From positions 35,675 through 99,674 of the forward strand of contig JBEKGN010000017.1 of the NCBI GenBank assembly GCA_050012775.1: a stretch of DNA of 64,000 nt, given 5' to 3'. The position numbers were made by a program, and so were the translations under genes. The notes below the pieces were generated by a model that worked only from the letters and a program-made list of their open reading frames with translations, was not told the origin of the DNA and did no database searches. This DNA is from Roseiarcus sp050012775. Lineage in GTDB: Bacteria > Pseudomonadota > Alphaproteobacteria > Rhizobiales > Beijerinckiaceae. The stretch's first letter is position 1. Each line of letters starts with the position of its first letter. Of this stretch, positions 8,730 to 17,523 are shown piece after piece.

Positions 8730-9290
8730 ATGAGCGAATCGCCGTCCCGTCCGCCCGGTCGTCCGCGCAGCGAGGCGAGCCGCGCCGCCATTCTCGACGC
8801 CGCCTATCGGCAGGTCTTGCAGCGCGGCTATCGCTCCGTCACCGCCGAGGCGATCGCCAGGGCCGCGGGCGCGGGCAAGCAGACGCTCTACCGCTGGTGG
8901 CCGAGCAAGGGACGGATCGTGCTCGAGGCTTTCCTCGCCAAAGACCGCGAGCGCATCGACCGGCCGCGCGAGGCGGCGATCCAGGCGGGCGATCTGACCA
9001 AGTTTCTCCTGGCGGAATGCGCGAGTTCGCAGCCATTCGACGCGGCCTTGCGCTTCCTCGTCGCCGAAGCGCAGGCGGACGCCGATCTCAGGGGAGCGAT
9101 CCGCGTGGAAGTCGTCGAGCCGCGCGCGGCGGCGCTGCGCACGATCCTGCGCCGGCGCGTCGCCGAGGCGGAAAGGGTCGAGACCCTCGTCGCGGCGATC
9201 GACGGCGCGATCTGGCGCCGCCTGCTGCTCGGCGAGTCGCCCGACGAGGATTTCGCCAGGCGCCTGGCCGCGCTCGCGCCAGCGCCTTAG
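8730..9290 (+). CDS. TetR-family transcriptional regulator
   Basis: A 186-residue one-component repressor. The N-terminal HTH is textbook TetR: AILDAAYRQVLQRGY, then VTAEAIARAAGAGKQTLYRWW (about residues 37-58). The remainder is helical and would bind a small ligand; it begins after a proline/arginine-rich leader SPSRPPGRPRSE. ATG 8730 is placed just behind two tandem palindromes. The divergent partner is an FAD oxidoreductase, suggesting that the regulator senses a substrate or product of that enzyme. The inducer cannot be predicted. Confidence 0.88.
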   Translation: MSESPSRPPGRPRSEASRAAILDAAYRQVLQRGYRSVTAEAIARAAGAGKQTLYRWWPSKGRIVLEAFLAKDRERIDRPREAAIQAGDLTKFLLAECASSQPFDAALRFLVAEAQADADLRGAIRVEVVEPRAAALRTILRRRVAEAERVETLVAAIDGAIWRRLLLGESPDEDFARRLAALAPAP

Positions 9291-9679
9291 GGGGCGACGA
9301 AGCGCGGCCGCGCTCGCGCCAAGCTGGATGAAACCGGACGCCGGCTTCCCGCGGCTCGAATGGACGGTTTCGACCCGAGGCATTGTCCGCGCCGAGAGAA
9401 TTGGCCGGCGCGCCGCCGATTCGCAGTTGCCCAAAACCGCTGCGGATGATCATGTCGACTCGCGTCAGGCGGCATCCGACTGACGCCGGCTGATACGGGG
9501 CGCTATGGATTTGAAATAAAACGATTGTTCTCTCTTCGTTTGGCGCGTGGCGCGTCCGGAAAAACATGCCGGACAGGCGTCGCTTCGGTTTAGCGACCGC
9601 CGCAGCGCCAGTCGGAGGGTCCACCGCGATTGTTTTGACGACGCCGATCGGCGCCGACGTCAGGCGATAAGGAGATGCG
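9291..9679. other. Intergenic region without a convincing gene
   Basis: No frame here has coding character. An AT-rich patch at about 9511-9535 probably holds the promoter of the downstream glycosyltransferase gene. It includes AATAAAACGATT at 9515-9526, a 12-mer repeated exactly at 22093-22104 before another gene. The strong ribosome site AAGGAG lies immediately before ATG 9680. Confidence 0.5.
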
Positions 9680-11050
9680 ATGGCTCAATCGATGACGCGC
9701 GAGTCGCGGGCGCGCGCGCGGTCCCTCACGCCTGGAGGCGCCGCGAAACTTCCGCTCGGCCCCCACACCCTGCTCATCCTGTTCATCGCGGCCAGCCTGA
9801 TCCTCGCGGCGATTCCGCTGGCGCCGGAATTGTTCGGCGCGGGGAAGGGGGACGACTATGCGCTCTGGTACTGGGCCGGGCGACAAGTCCTGACCGGGGG
9901 CGACCTCTATGCGGTGGACGGGCGCACGACCTTCCCCTTTCTCTACCCTCCCTTGGCTGCGGTCCTGATGGCGCCATTCAGCCTGTTCGGTCCCGCCTTC
10001 TCGGTTCTCTGCATCGTTCTCGTCAATCTCGCGAGCTGGTGGGTGGCGGTGACGCTCTCCGACCGGCTCTCCGGGGACAAAGGCCCGAGGGCGTGGTGGG
10101 TCGTCGCCCTACCGTCGCTCCTGTCGGCGTTCGTCGTCGCCGAAACGTTCAATTTCGGTCAGGCCAATCTCCTGCTCCTCGCCCTGATGCTGGCCGGCCT
10201 CGCCCTTCTCCAGTCGGAACGCCCGTGGTCGGCGGGCGCGATGTTCGCCCTCGCGGCGAGTCTGAAGGCGTTTCCTGTCGCCATCCTGCCCTACCTTCTG
10301 TGGCGACGGCGCTGGCGGGCGGCGGCGGCCATGGTGATCGGCGTCGGCGTCCTCCTGCTGATCGTTCCCGCGCCGTTCCGCGGATTCGAGCGCAACCTTC
10401 AGGAGGTGAGGACCTGGTCCGAGGGAATGGTGTTGTCCGCAAACCAGGACGGCTTCGGGCAGCGACTGGATGAGAATTGGAGCTGGAAGAACCAATCGAT
10501 CGTCGCGGTCACGCACCGCTTTCTGCGCCCGCTGAATGCCGAAGTGATCGGTCGGGACGTCAAGCCGATCTACGTGAACATCCTCAGTCTCGGCTACCAA
10601 CAGGCCAACCTCGTGCTTCTGGCGATCGCCGGCCTGATCGGCGTCGGGTTCTGCGCCGTCCTGCCGCCGGAGCGCGGGCGGACATTGCGCTCCGACGCTG
10701 AGGAATTCGCCCTTCTGCTTTCGCTGATGACGATCGCCTCGCCGCTCGCTCGCACCTACTATTTCGTCTGGCTGCTGTTTCCGGTCACGGTTCTCGTCTA
10801 CCGCGCGGCGCTGGAGCCACGCGCTCGGGTGCGCCGGGCCACTTGGGGTCTCCTGACGCTCGCCTTGGCCCTCGCGACGGTTCCGTTCTTGGGGCATTCG
10901 CACTGGCCTCAGGCTCTGGGCAATTTGTTCTGGGCGACGGCGATCATCGCAGGCGCCCTCGCCTGGCGCCTGCGCCTCGGCGTCGCCTCGGCCTCGGCGA
11001 CCGCTGTAGAGGGCGGCGATCCAGCCCTCCTTGGCGTTGCGCCGCCTTGA
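9680..11050 (+). CDS. GT87/DUF2029-type polytopic membrane glycosyltransferase
   Basis: A 456-residue protein with about ten hydrophobic helices and the typical early DYALWYWAGRQVLTGGDLY followed by PFLYPPLAAVLMAPF, features of the GT87 (DUF2029) family of polyprenyl-phosphate-sugar-using glycosyltransferases. A WSWKNQSI motif sits near residue 275. It acts in the inner membrane and probably transfers a hexose to a lipid or envelope glycan; the substrate is unknown. Start ATG 9680 follows AAGGAG. The last about 17 codons run over sequence resembling a relic of a flavoprotein gene on the other strand, so the C-terminal tail may be of recent origin. Confidence 0.78.
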   Translation: MAQSMTRESRARARSLTPGGAAKLPLGPHTLLILFIAASLILAAIPLAPELFGAGKGDDYALWYWAGRQVLTGGDLYAVDGRTTFPFLYPPLAAVLMAPFSLFGPAFSVLCIVLVNLASWWVAVTLSDRLSGDKGPRAWWVVALPSLLSAFVVAETFNFGQANLLLLALMLAGLALLQSERPWSAGAMFALAASLKAFPVAILPYLLWRRRWRAAAAMVIGVGVLLLIVPAPFRGFERNLQEVRTWSEGMVLSANQDGFGQRLDENWSWKNQSIVAVTHRFLRPLNAEVIGRDVKPIYVNILSLGYQQANLVLLAIAGLIGVGFCAVLPPERGRTLRSDAEEFALLLSLMTIASPLARTYYFVWLLFPVTVLVYRAALEPRARVRRATWGLLTLALALATVPFLGHSHWPQALGNLFWATAIIAGALAWRLRLGVASASATAVEGGDPALLGVAPP

Positions 11051-11095
11051 ACGGAGATCGGTCTCGAAGCCGCCGAGCGTCTTGCGCGTGAGAGG
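11000..11095 (-). pseudogene. Relic of a flavoprotein gene (copy of part of the 12.8-14.5 kb gene)
   Basis: Bases 11054-11092 match 13004-13042 at 38 of 39 positions. Read on the minus strand they give LTRKTLGGFETDL, compared with LTRKTLGGLETDL in the intact gene at 12824-14482. The frame continues for a stretch with weaker similarity (GWIAALYSG against IIPGLYAVG), then is lost. Both copies have the same orientation. The most economical reading is a decayed remnant of a paralogous or duplicated FAD-dehydrogenase gene, overlapped by the 3' end of the glycosyltransferase gene. Confidence 0.6.
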
Positions 11096-11192
11096 GGACA
11101 ATTCGCGAAGCCGAGATCGTTGCGCGAACGCTCGCGGGCATTTATCCACGCGCCCGCGCATGGCGAAATCCACGCTTGCGCCGTCGGAAGGA

Positions 11193-12074
11193 ATGTCGCC
11201 CTTGATTTCACGCCGTGGGCTTCTCTTGAGCGGCCTTCTCGCCGCGCCGGCCCTGGCGAGCCTGAAGGCTCGGGCGCAACCCAATCTCGACGAAATGCAA
11301 TCGGGCCTTGCCGATCTCGAGAGCGTTCATGGCGGCCGCCTCGGTGTTTGCGCGCTCGACGTCGCGACGGGCCGTCGGATCGAGCATCGCGCGAACGAGC
11401 GGTTCGCGATGAGCAGCACTTACAAGCTCCTCGCCGCCGCTTTCGTCCTGATGCGCGTCGACCGTGGGGAAGATACGCTCGACAGGCGCATCCGCTATTC
11501 AAAAGACAGGCTCGTCGCCTATTCTCCGGTCACGGAAAAGCGCGTCGGCGATGACGGGATGACGCTTGGCGAACTCTGCGAAGCGGCGGTGACGCTGAGC
11601 GACAACACCGCCGGGAATCTCATTCTCGAGAGTTTTGGCGGGCCGGCGCAATTCACTCAATTCGCGCGGCTGCTGGGCGACGACGCGACGCGGCTCGATC
11701 GCTTGGAAACGGATTTGAACGAGGCGAGGCCGGGCGATCCTCGCGACACGACGACGCCGGCGGCCATGGCGGACAATCTTGGCAAGCTCGTTCTGGGAGA
11801 CGCGCTGTCCGCAGAGGCTCGCGATCGCTTGTCGACATGGATGGTCGCGAACAAAACCGGCGACAAGCGATTGCGGGCGGGAATTCCCTTGGGTTGGCGC
11901 GTCGGCGACAAGACGGGCTCGGGCGGCCATGCGCAGACCAACGACATCGCCGTGATCTGGCCGCCCGACCGCGGCCCGATCGTCGTGACCGCCTATTACG
12001 CGGAGTCCGCCGAGCCGGACGACTTGCGCAATGGCGTTCTGGCGGAGGTGGGGCGGCTGGCCGCCACGATGTGA
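11193..12074 (+). CDS. Class A beta-lactamase
   Basis: A 293-residue serine beta-lactamase, exported to the periplasm to hydrolyse penicillin- or cephalosporin-type drugs. All active-site elements are present: SxxK as STYK (Ser75-Lys78), the SDN loop as LSDNTAGN, the omega-loop general base in LETDLNEA, and the KTG triad as GDKTGSGG. The leader ISRRGLLLSGLLAAPALA has a twin arginine and fits a Tat signal peptide. ATG 11193 is chosen because GGAAGGA precedes it; a longer frame reaches further upstream but has no ribosome site. No ampR-type regulator is adjacent. Confidence 0.93.
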   Translation: MSPLISRRGLLLSGLLAAPALASLKARAQPNLDEMQSGLADLESVHGGRLGVCALDVATGRRIEHRANERFAMSSTYKLLAAAFVLMRVDRGEDTLDRRIRYSKDRLVAYSPVTEKRVGDDGMTLGELCEAAVTLSDNTAGNLILESFGGPAQFTQFARLLGDDATRLDRLETDLNEARPGDPRDTTTPAAMADNLGKLVLGDALSAEARDRLSTWMVANKTGDKRLRAGIPLGWRVGDKTGSGGHAQTNDIAVIWPPDRGPIVVTAYYAESAEPDDLRNGVLAEVGRLAATM

Positions 12075-12148
12075 CGGCGCGGCGTTGGTTGCGCTTGCGC
12101 CGGCGGCGCAAAGCAAGCGCGCCGGCGCCCCGACACGCAACGCTGAGC

Positions 12149-12682
12149 TCAAGCTTGCCGATCGCTTTCGATCACCGCGAGATCGACCATGATTTCTTGC
12201 GCGAGGCGCTCCAGGGTTTTGCGCAAGTCGTCGCTGGCGAGGTCGTCCGGCACGCGAAGTCGAGCGGTCGCTCGGAACATTGCCGCGCCCGAAAAGGGGG
12301 CGCCTTCAATGCCGCTGCTGAATTCCTCGATGTTGACGCCCAGCCGGGTCAAGGCCTGAGTCACTTCGCGGACGATGCCTGGGCGCTCATGGCCGACGAC
12401 CTCCAGCTTGAACGTCTTGTGGCTTCGATACGTTTCGGCGTCCGAGCTGCGCTCGACCGCAATGCGAAGGCCGGCCGTCTCGAGATCGCGTAACGCGGCC
12501 GTCAGGACGGCGATATTCGCATCGGGAACGCTCACGAGCACAATCCCGGCGAACTCGCCCGCCAGATGCGCCAATCGGCTCTCCAGCCAGGTTCCGCCGG
12601 ACGCGGCCACTTTCTCCGAAATCGCGTTCACCAGACCGGGTCTGTCATGACCGATGAAGGTCAACACGATAGGCGTCGTCAT
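12149..12682 (-). CDS. ACT-domain protein, GcvR-like
   Basis: A 177-residue protein with two ACT domains: FIGHDRPGLVNAISEKVAASGG (shown in part, residues 9-28) and VVGHERPGIVREVTQAL (about 94-110). This layout is that of the glycine-cleavage repressor GcvR, which binds glycine and restrains an activator. No gcvA or gcv operon lies in the window, so the role may differ from the enterobacterial one. ATG 12682 is preferred over TTG 12709 because GGAG is 6 nt in front of it. It is convergent with the beta-lactamase gene. Confidence 0.8.
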   Translation of the reverse strand: MTTPIVLTFIGHDRPGLVNAISEKVAASGGTWLESRLAHLAGEFAGIVLVSVPDANIAVLTAALRDLETAGLRIAVERSSDAETYRSHKTFKLEVVGHERPGIVREVTQALTRLGVNIEEFSSGIEGAPFSGAAMFRATARLRVPDDLASDDLRKTLERLAQEIMVDLAVIESDRQA

Positions 12683-12823
12683 GCCCGACTCCGAAACGAT
12701 GCAAGCCAATGCGCATCCGCGATGCGATCCCAGCGCCTCGGTCGGCGCCTGCGCGATTCACACTAACAGCGCCTTCATGAGCCCGATAGCCCCAAGGCGG
12801 CCTTCGCGTCCGATGCAAATTTC

Positions 12824-14482
12824 TTACGCCACCGCCGCCGCCGCGGCGCGGCCGGCGTTGCGGCCGGAGAACAGGCAGCCGCCGAGAAACGTGCCCTCGA
12901 GCGCGCGGTAGCCGTGCATGCCGCCGCCGCCGAAGCCGGCGACTTCGCCGACCGCATAGAGGCCGGGAATGATCTCTCGATCTTCGCCGAACACCCGCGC
13001 GTCGAGATCGGTCTCCAAGCCGCCGAGCGTCTTGCGCGTGAGGATGTTGAGGCGGACCGCGATCAGCGGGCCATGGCGGGGATCGAGGATGCGGTGCGGT
13101 CCAGCGACGCGGGCGAGTCTGTCGCCGAAATATTTGCGCGCGTTGTGGATGCCGAGGATCTGCATGTCCTTGGCGAAGGGATTGTCGAACTGGCGATCGC
13201 GCGCCTCGATCTGCCGGCGCAAATGGGCGGCCTCCAGCAGGGGATCGCCGGCGAGCGCGTTCATGCCGGCGACAAGTTCCTCGAGATTGTCGCGGACGAC
13301 GAAATCCGCGCCGCGCCGCTTGAAGGCCTCGACCGGCGCGGGCGCGCTTTTACCGATCGCGCGGCGCGCCGTCATCGCCCAGCTCCGCCCCGTCAGATCG
13401 GGGTTCTGCTCGGAGCCGGAAAGCGCGAATTCCTTGCGAATAATGCTCTGCGTGAGGACGAACCAGGAATAGTCGTAGCCCGTGCGCATGATATGGGCGA
13501 GCGTGCCGAGTGTGTCGTAACCGGGATAGAGCGGGGCGGGCAGCCGCTCGCCCGTCGCGTCGAACCACATCGAGGACGGCCCGGGCAGGATGCGGATGCC
13601 GTGATTGGGCCAGATCGGGTCCCAGTTCTGCAGGCCCTCGACATAGTGCCACATGCGGTCGGGATGAATGAGCCGCGCGCCGGCGCGTTGGGATATCGCG
13701 ATCATCCGCCCGTCGACATGGTCGGGCACGCCGCAGACCATGCGCCGCGGCGGGTCGCCCAGGCGCTCGGGCCAGTTCTTTCTCACCAGCTCCGCATTGC
13801 CGCCGATGCCGCCGGAGGCGACGATCACCGCTTGCGCGCGCAGCGCAAATTCGCCGACGATTTCGCGGTTGCTGCTCTTGCCGCGCGCCGCCGCGTTGGG
13901 CGCGAGGATCGAGCCGCTGACGCCGTCGACCGCGCCGTGGGTGAGAGTGAGCGCGTCGACGCGGTGGCGAAAGCGGAAGGTCAAAAGACCGCGCGCGACG
14001 GCCGCGCGCGCGCGCCGCGCGAAAGGCTCGACGACGCCGGGGCCGGCCCCCCACGTGACATGGAAGCGCGGAACGGAATTGCCGTGGCCCATCGCGTCGC
14101 CGTCGCCGCGCTCGGCCCAGCCGACGACGGGAAAGAAGCGAAGGCCCATCGCGCGCAGCCACGCGCGCTTTTCGCCCGCGGCGAAGGCGACATAGGCTTC
14201 AGCCCATTGGCGCGGCCAATGATCGTCGTCGCTGTCGAAGTCCGCCGCGCCGAGCCAGTCCTGCCAGGCGAGATCATGGCTGTCGCGAATCCCGAGGCGC
14301 CGCTGCTCCGGAGAGTCGACGAGGAACAAGCCGCCCAATGACCAGAACGCCTGGCCGCCGAGGCTCTGCTCGCCCTCCTGATCGACGAGGATCGCCGTCC
14401 TGCCGGCGTCGGTCAGCTCGGTCGCCGCGACGAGGCCGGCAAGGCCGCCTCCCACGACGATGACGTCGGCGTCCTCCGCCAT
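12824..14482 (-). CDS. FAD-binding dehydrogenase (COG3573-type)
   Basis: A 552-residue flavoprotein related to fumarate reductase and ketosteroid dehydrogenase. It starts MAEDADVIVVGGGLAGLVAA, the Rossmann FAD motif, followed by EGEQSLGGQAFWSLGG. The C-terminal FAD site is GLYAVGEVAGFGGGGMHGYR with FLGGCLFSGRNAG. ATG 14482 is supported by an AAGGGGG ribosome site. No leader peptide is present, so it is likely cytoplasmic. The substrate is unknown. A decayed fragment of a second copy lies at 11.0-11.1 kb. It is divergent from the tautomerase/ABC cluster. Confidence 0.85.
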   Translation of the reverse strand: MAEDADVIVVGGGLAGLVAATELTDAGRTAILVDQEGEQSLGGQAFWSLGGLFLVDSPEQRRLGIRDSHDLAWQDWLGAADFDSDDDHWPRQWAEAYVAFAAGEKRAWLRAMGLRFFPVVGWAERGDGDAMGHGNSVPRFHVTWGAGPGVVEPFARRARAAVARGLLTFRFRHRVDALTLTHGAVDGVSGSILAPNAAARGKSSNREIVGEFALRAQAVIVASGGIGGNAELVRKNWPERLGDPPRRMVCGVPDHVDGRMIAISQRAGARLIHPDRMWHYVEGLQNWDPIWPNHGIRILPGPSSMWFDATGERLPAPLYPGYDTLGTLAHIMRTGYDYSWFVLTQSIIRKEFALSGSEQNPDLTGRSWAMTARRAIGKSAPAPVEAFKRRGADFVVRDNLEELVAGMNALAGDPLLEAAHLRRQIEARDRQFDNPFAKDMQILGIHNARKYFGDRLARVAGPHRILDPRHGPLIAVRLNILTRKTLGGLETDLDARVFGEDREIIPGLYAVGEVAGFGGGGMHGYRALEGTFLGGCLFSGRNAGRAAAAAVA

Positions 14483-14702
14483 ATCGGCCCCCTTCACACG
14501 GCGTTTCGCGACTGCGCGCAACTGTGGACGACGGCGGGGCGTTTGGCCAGTTCGCGGCGGACTCTTCCCTTCAAACCCAGGCGCCGACGGCCGGGCCGGC
14601 TGTGGGCCGTTGGGCGACCGTGGCCGATTGCCGCAGAGCATTGACAAAAGTCCGACTTTTTGGGAGGCTGGCATGTTAGCGCTGTCAGCGCCGGGGGCGC
14701 CC

Positions 14703-14906
14703 ATGCCGTTTGTGAATATCCGCATCGTCGAAGGCGTCTCCGACGAAGCGAAGTCGCGCATCGCCAAATCGGTCGCCAAGGCGATCTCGGGCGAAACCGG
14801 CATCGCCTTGCAGTCGATTTGGGTCGTTTTCGAAGACGTGCGCGCCGATGAATGGTTCGTCGGCGAGCGTTCGGTCGCCGAAATGCGCCGCAGCGGGCCG
14901 TCCTGA
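14703..14906 (+). CDS. 4-oxalocrotonate-tautomerase family protein
   Basis: A 67-residue tautomerase. Beginning MPFVNIRIVEG, it would expose Pro1 after loss of Met, the catalytic base in this family; LQSIWVVFEDV and EWFVGE follow the family pattern. The enzyme would interconvert enol and keto acids in the cytoplasm. An upstream in-frame ATG at 14673 has a stronger GGGAGG ribosome site but would bury the proline by adding ten residues, so ATG 14703 is preferred on functional grounds. It lies 74 nt ahead of a sugar-type ABC importer. Confidence 0.8.
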   Translation: MPFVNIRIVEGVSDEAKSRIAKSVAKAISGETGIALQSIWVVFEDVRADEWFVGERSVAEMRRSGPS

Positions 14907-14979
14907 CGGGGCTGCGACGCGAAAAAGAGGACGCCCGGCGCCGAGGCGTCGAGGGGTCGATACACAAGGAGGAAACGTG

Positions 14980-15999
14980 ATGAAGAGCAGAGTAGCAATT
15001 GCCGCGTTGGCGGTGGCTTTGTGCGCCGCAGGCGGCGCGCAGGCCGACACGCACACCAAGAAGATCGCCTTTTCCAATAATTACGCCGGAAATTCCTGGC
15101 GGCAGGCGATGTTGAAGAGCTACGACCTCGTGACCAAGAAGGCGGTCGCGGACGGGGTCGTGGCGGCCGCCGACGTCTTCACGACGGCGGACAAGGAAGT
15201 CGCGACGCAGGCCGCGCAGATTCAAAATCTCATCCTGCAGGGCTACGACGCCATCGTCATCAACGCCTCCTCGCCCGACGCCTTGAACGGCGCGATCAAA
15301 CAGGCGTGCGACGCCGGCATCGTCGTCGTTTCGTTCGACGGCATCGTCACTGAACCCTGCGCCTATCGCGTCGTGGTCGACTTCAAGGACATGGGCGAGA
15401 AGGAAGTCGATTTCGTCGCCAGCCGGCTTCCCAAGGGCGGCAATCTCTTGGAAATCCGCGGCGTCGCGGGCACCTCGATCGACGACGCGATCCACAACGG
15501 CATCGCCGCCGGGGTGGCCAAGCACCCCGGCTTCAAGATCGTCGGAACGGTCGAGGGCGATTGGGACCAGACGACGGCGCAAAAGGCGGTGTCGACGATC
15601 CTGCCGTCCCTTCCGGAAATCGCCGCGATCGTCGATCAGGGCGGCGACGGCTACGGCGCGGCGCAGGCCTTCAAGACGGCGGGCCGGCCGATTCCGCTGA
15701 TCATCATGGGCAATCGGCAGGACGAATTGCAGTGGTGGAAGGAACAGAAGGCGGCGAACGGCTATGTGACCTGGTCCGCCTCGATCGCGCCGGGCGTTTC
15801 GACGCTCGCCTTCTGGGTCGCCCAGCAGGTGCTCGACGGCCGCAAGGACCTGCCGCACGATCTGCTCGTGCCCTACCTGGCGTTCACCCAGGACAATTTT
15901 GAAAAGGCGCTCGAAAGCATCCCGAAGGGCAGCGTCGCGAGCGCGGAATACACGCTCGACGACGCCAAGAAGGCGATCGACGCCAACGTGAAGAAATAA
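14980..15999 (+). CDS. Sugar-type ABC transporter substrate-binding protein
   Basis: A 339-residue periplasmic binding protein of the ribose/galactose (peripla_BP_4) class. A clear signal peptide MKSRVAIAALAVALCAAGG ends at AQA-DTHTKK. The mature part has FSNNYAGNSWRQAML, INASSPDALNGAIKQA and VSFDGI, features of the RbsB fold. ATG 14980 follows a perfect AAGGAGG. It is the first gene of a four-gene importer operon. The ligand is not evident; a pentose, polyol or other small sugar-like compound is expected from the family. Confidence 0.9.
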   Translation: MKSRVAIAALAVALCAAGGAQADTHTKKIAFSNNYAGNSWRQAMLKSYDLVTKKAVADGVVAAADVFTTADKEVATQAAQIQNLILQGYDAIVINASSPDALNGAIKQACDAGIVVVSFDGIVTEPCAYRVVVDFKDMGEKEVDFVASRLPKGGNLLEIRGVAGTSIDDAIHNGIAAGVAKHPGFKIVGTVEGDWDQTTAQKAVSTILPSLPEIAAIVDQGGDGYGAAQAFKTAGRPIPLIIMGNRQDELQWWKEQKAANGYVTWSASIAPGVSTLAFWVAQQVLDGRKDLPHDLLVPYLAFTQDNFEKALESIPKGSVASAEYTLDDAKKAIDANVKK

Positions 16000-16047
16000 G
16001 GCGAAACGGTCGGAGCCGCTCCGGCTTCCCGGTCAAAGCGGCGGACA

Positions 16048-17523
16048 ATGGCGCAAACGAGCGAATTTGTCGTCTCTTTGGACGGCGTCGAAAAACATTT
16101 CGGCGCCGTCCGTGCGCTCGACCGCGTCAGCCTGAACGTGCCGGCGGGAATTTGCTTGGGCCTGGTCGGGCACAACGGCGCAGGCAAGTCGACGTTGATG
16201 AACGTGCTCGCGGGGACGTTGACGCCCGATCGCGGCGCGGTGGCGATCGGCGGTTCGACGCCGCCGGCCTATTCCGTGGCGATCGCCCATCGCCTGGGCG
16301 TGCGCTGCGTCTTTCAGGAACTCTCGCTCTGTCCCAATCTGACGGTGGCGGAGAACGCGCGCGTCACCCACGCCTCGATTTCGGGCCTGGGTTGGCGCCG
16401 GCGCGCCGGCCGGCTCATTCTCGACAAGCTCGACGAGATCTTTCCCGGCCACGGCGTCTCCGCCGAGGCGCTGGTCGGCGATCTGCCGATCGGGCGCCGG
16501 CAAATGATCGAAGTCGCGCGCGCCTTCACGGTCACCGACGACAAGCTGCGTCTCGTCATTCTGGACGAACCGACGTCGTCGCTCGACGCGCACGCCGCCG
16601 CGCAATTGCTGGCCTACGTGCGCAAGGCGACGCGACAAGGCGCGAGCTGCATTCTGATTTCGCATCTGCTCGGCGAAATCCTTTCCGCATCGGACGCCAT
16701 CGTCGTCATGCGCGACGGAACGATCGTCGCGCAGGGCGAGGCCGCGACCTTCGATCGCGCGCGTCTGATTTCGACCATGGGCGGTCGCGCCGCCTCCGAA
16801 CAGCCAGCCGATGCGCGGCCGGGCGAAGCGGCCCACGAGCGCGCCTTGCGCGTGCGCGCCCGCCCGCCCAGCCAGGGCGACGGCCTCGAATGCGTGGCGC
16901 GGGCCGGCGACATCGTCGGTCTAGCCGGGCTCGCCGGCCACGGCCAGACCGATCTCTTGCTCGCGATCTACGCCAGCGCGGGCCGGCGAAGCGAAAGCGC
17001 CGAGGCCACGGCGCCGCTCGCCTTCATTCCCGGCGACCGCCAGAGCGACGGCATTTTTCCGCTCTGGTCCATCGCCGAGAACGTCGGCGTCCGCTCGATC
17101 GCGCGGCAGCGGCGCCATGGCCTGCTGTCGCGGCGGCTGGGACGCGCTTTCGCGGCGCAATGGCGGGAAAAGCTCAACATCCGCACGCCCGACATGGACG
17201 ACAACATTCTCACTCTGTCCGGCGGCAATCAGCAAAAGGCTCTGTTCGCGCGCGCGTTCGGCTCCGACGCCGAGATCATTCTGATGGACGATCCCATGCG
17301 CGGCGTCGATGTCGCGACCAAGCAGGAAATCTACGGCCTGATCGCAGCGGAAGCGGCCGCCGGCCGCACGTTCGTCTGGTACACGACGGAAATCGAAGAG
17401 CTCAGGCATTGTCACCGCGCCTATGTCTTTCGCAACGGGCGCATCGTCTCGGAAGTGGGCCGGGAAAACATGAGCGAGGAGGAGATCATTTCCGCTTCCT
17501 TCGATGAGGCGGGCTCGCCATGA
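16048..17523 (+). CDS. Sugar ABC transporter ATPase, double domain (RbsA/MglA type)
   Basis: A 491-residue fusion of two ABC domains that powers the importer. Domain 1 has Walker A GHNGAGKST (about residues 42-50), signature DLPIGRRQMIEVARA and Walker B LVILDEPTSSLD. Domain 2 has a degenerate Walker A (GLAGHGQTDLL), an intact signature LSGGNQQKALFARA and Walker B EIILMDDPMRGVD; this asymmetry is normal in the CUT2 family. It starts 48 nt after the binding-protein gene, and its stop overlaps the next gene by ATGA, so the operon is translationally coupled. Confidence 0.93.
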   Translation: MAQTSEFVVSLDGVEKHFGAVRALDRVSLNVPAGICLGLVGHNGAGKSTLMNVLAGTLTPDRGAVAIGGSTPPAYSVAIAHRLGVRCVFQELSLCPNLTVAENARVTHASISGLGWRRRAGRLILDKLDEIFPGHGVSAEALVGDLPIGRRQMIEVARAFTVTDDKLRLVILDEPTSSLDAHAAAQLLAYVRKATRQGASCILISHLLGEILSASDAIVVMRDGTIVAQGEAATFDRARLISTMGGRAASEQPADARPGEAAHERALRVRARPPSQGDGLECVARAGDIVGLAGLAGHGQTDLLLAIYASAGRRSESAEATAPLAFIPGDRQSDGIFPLWSIAENVGVRSIARQRRHGLLSRRLGRAFAAQWREKLNIRTPDMDDNILTLSGGNQQKALFARAFGSDAEIILMDDPMRGVDVATKQEIYGLIAAEAAAGRTFVWYTTEIEELRHCHRAYVFRNGRIVSEVGRENMSEEEIISASFDEAGSP

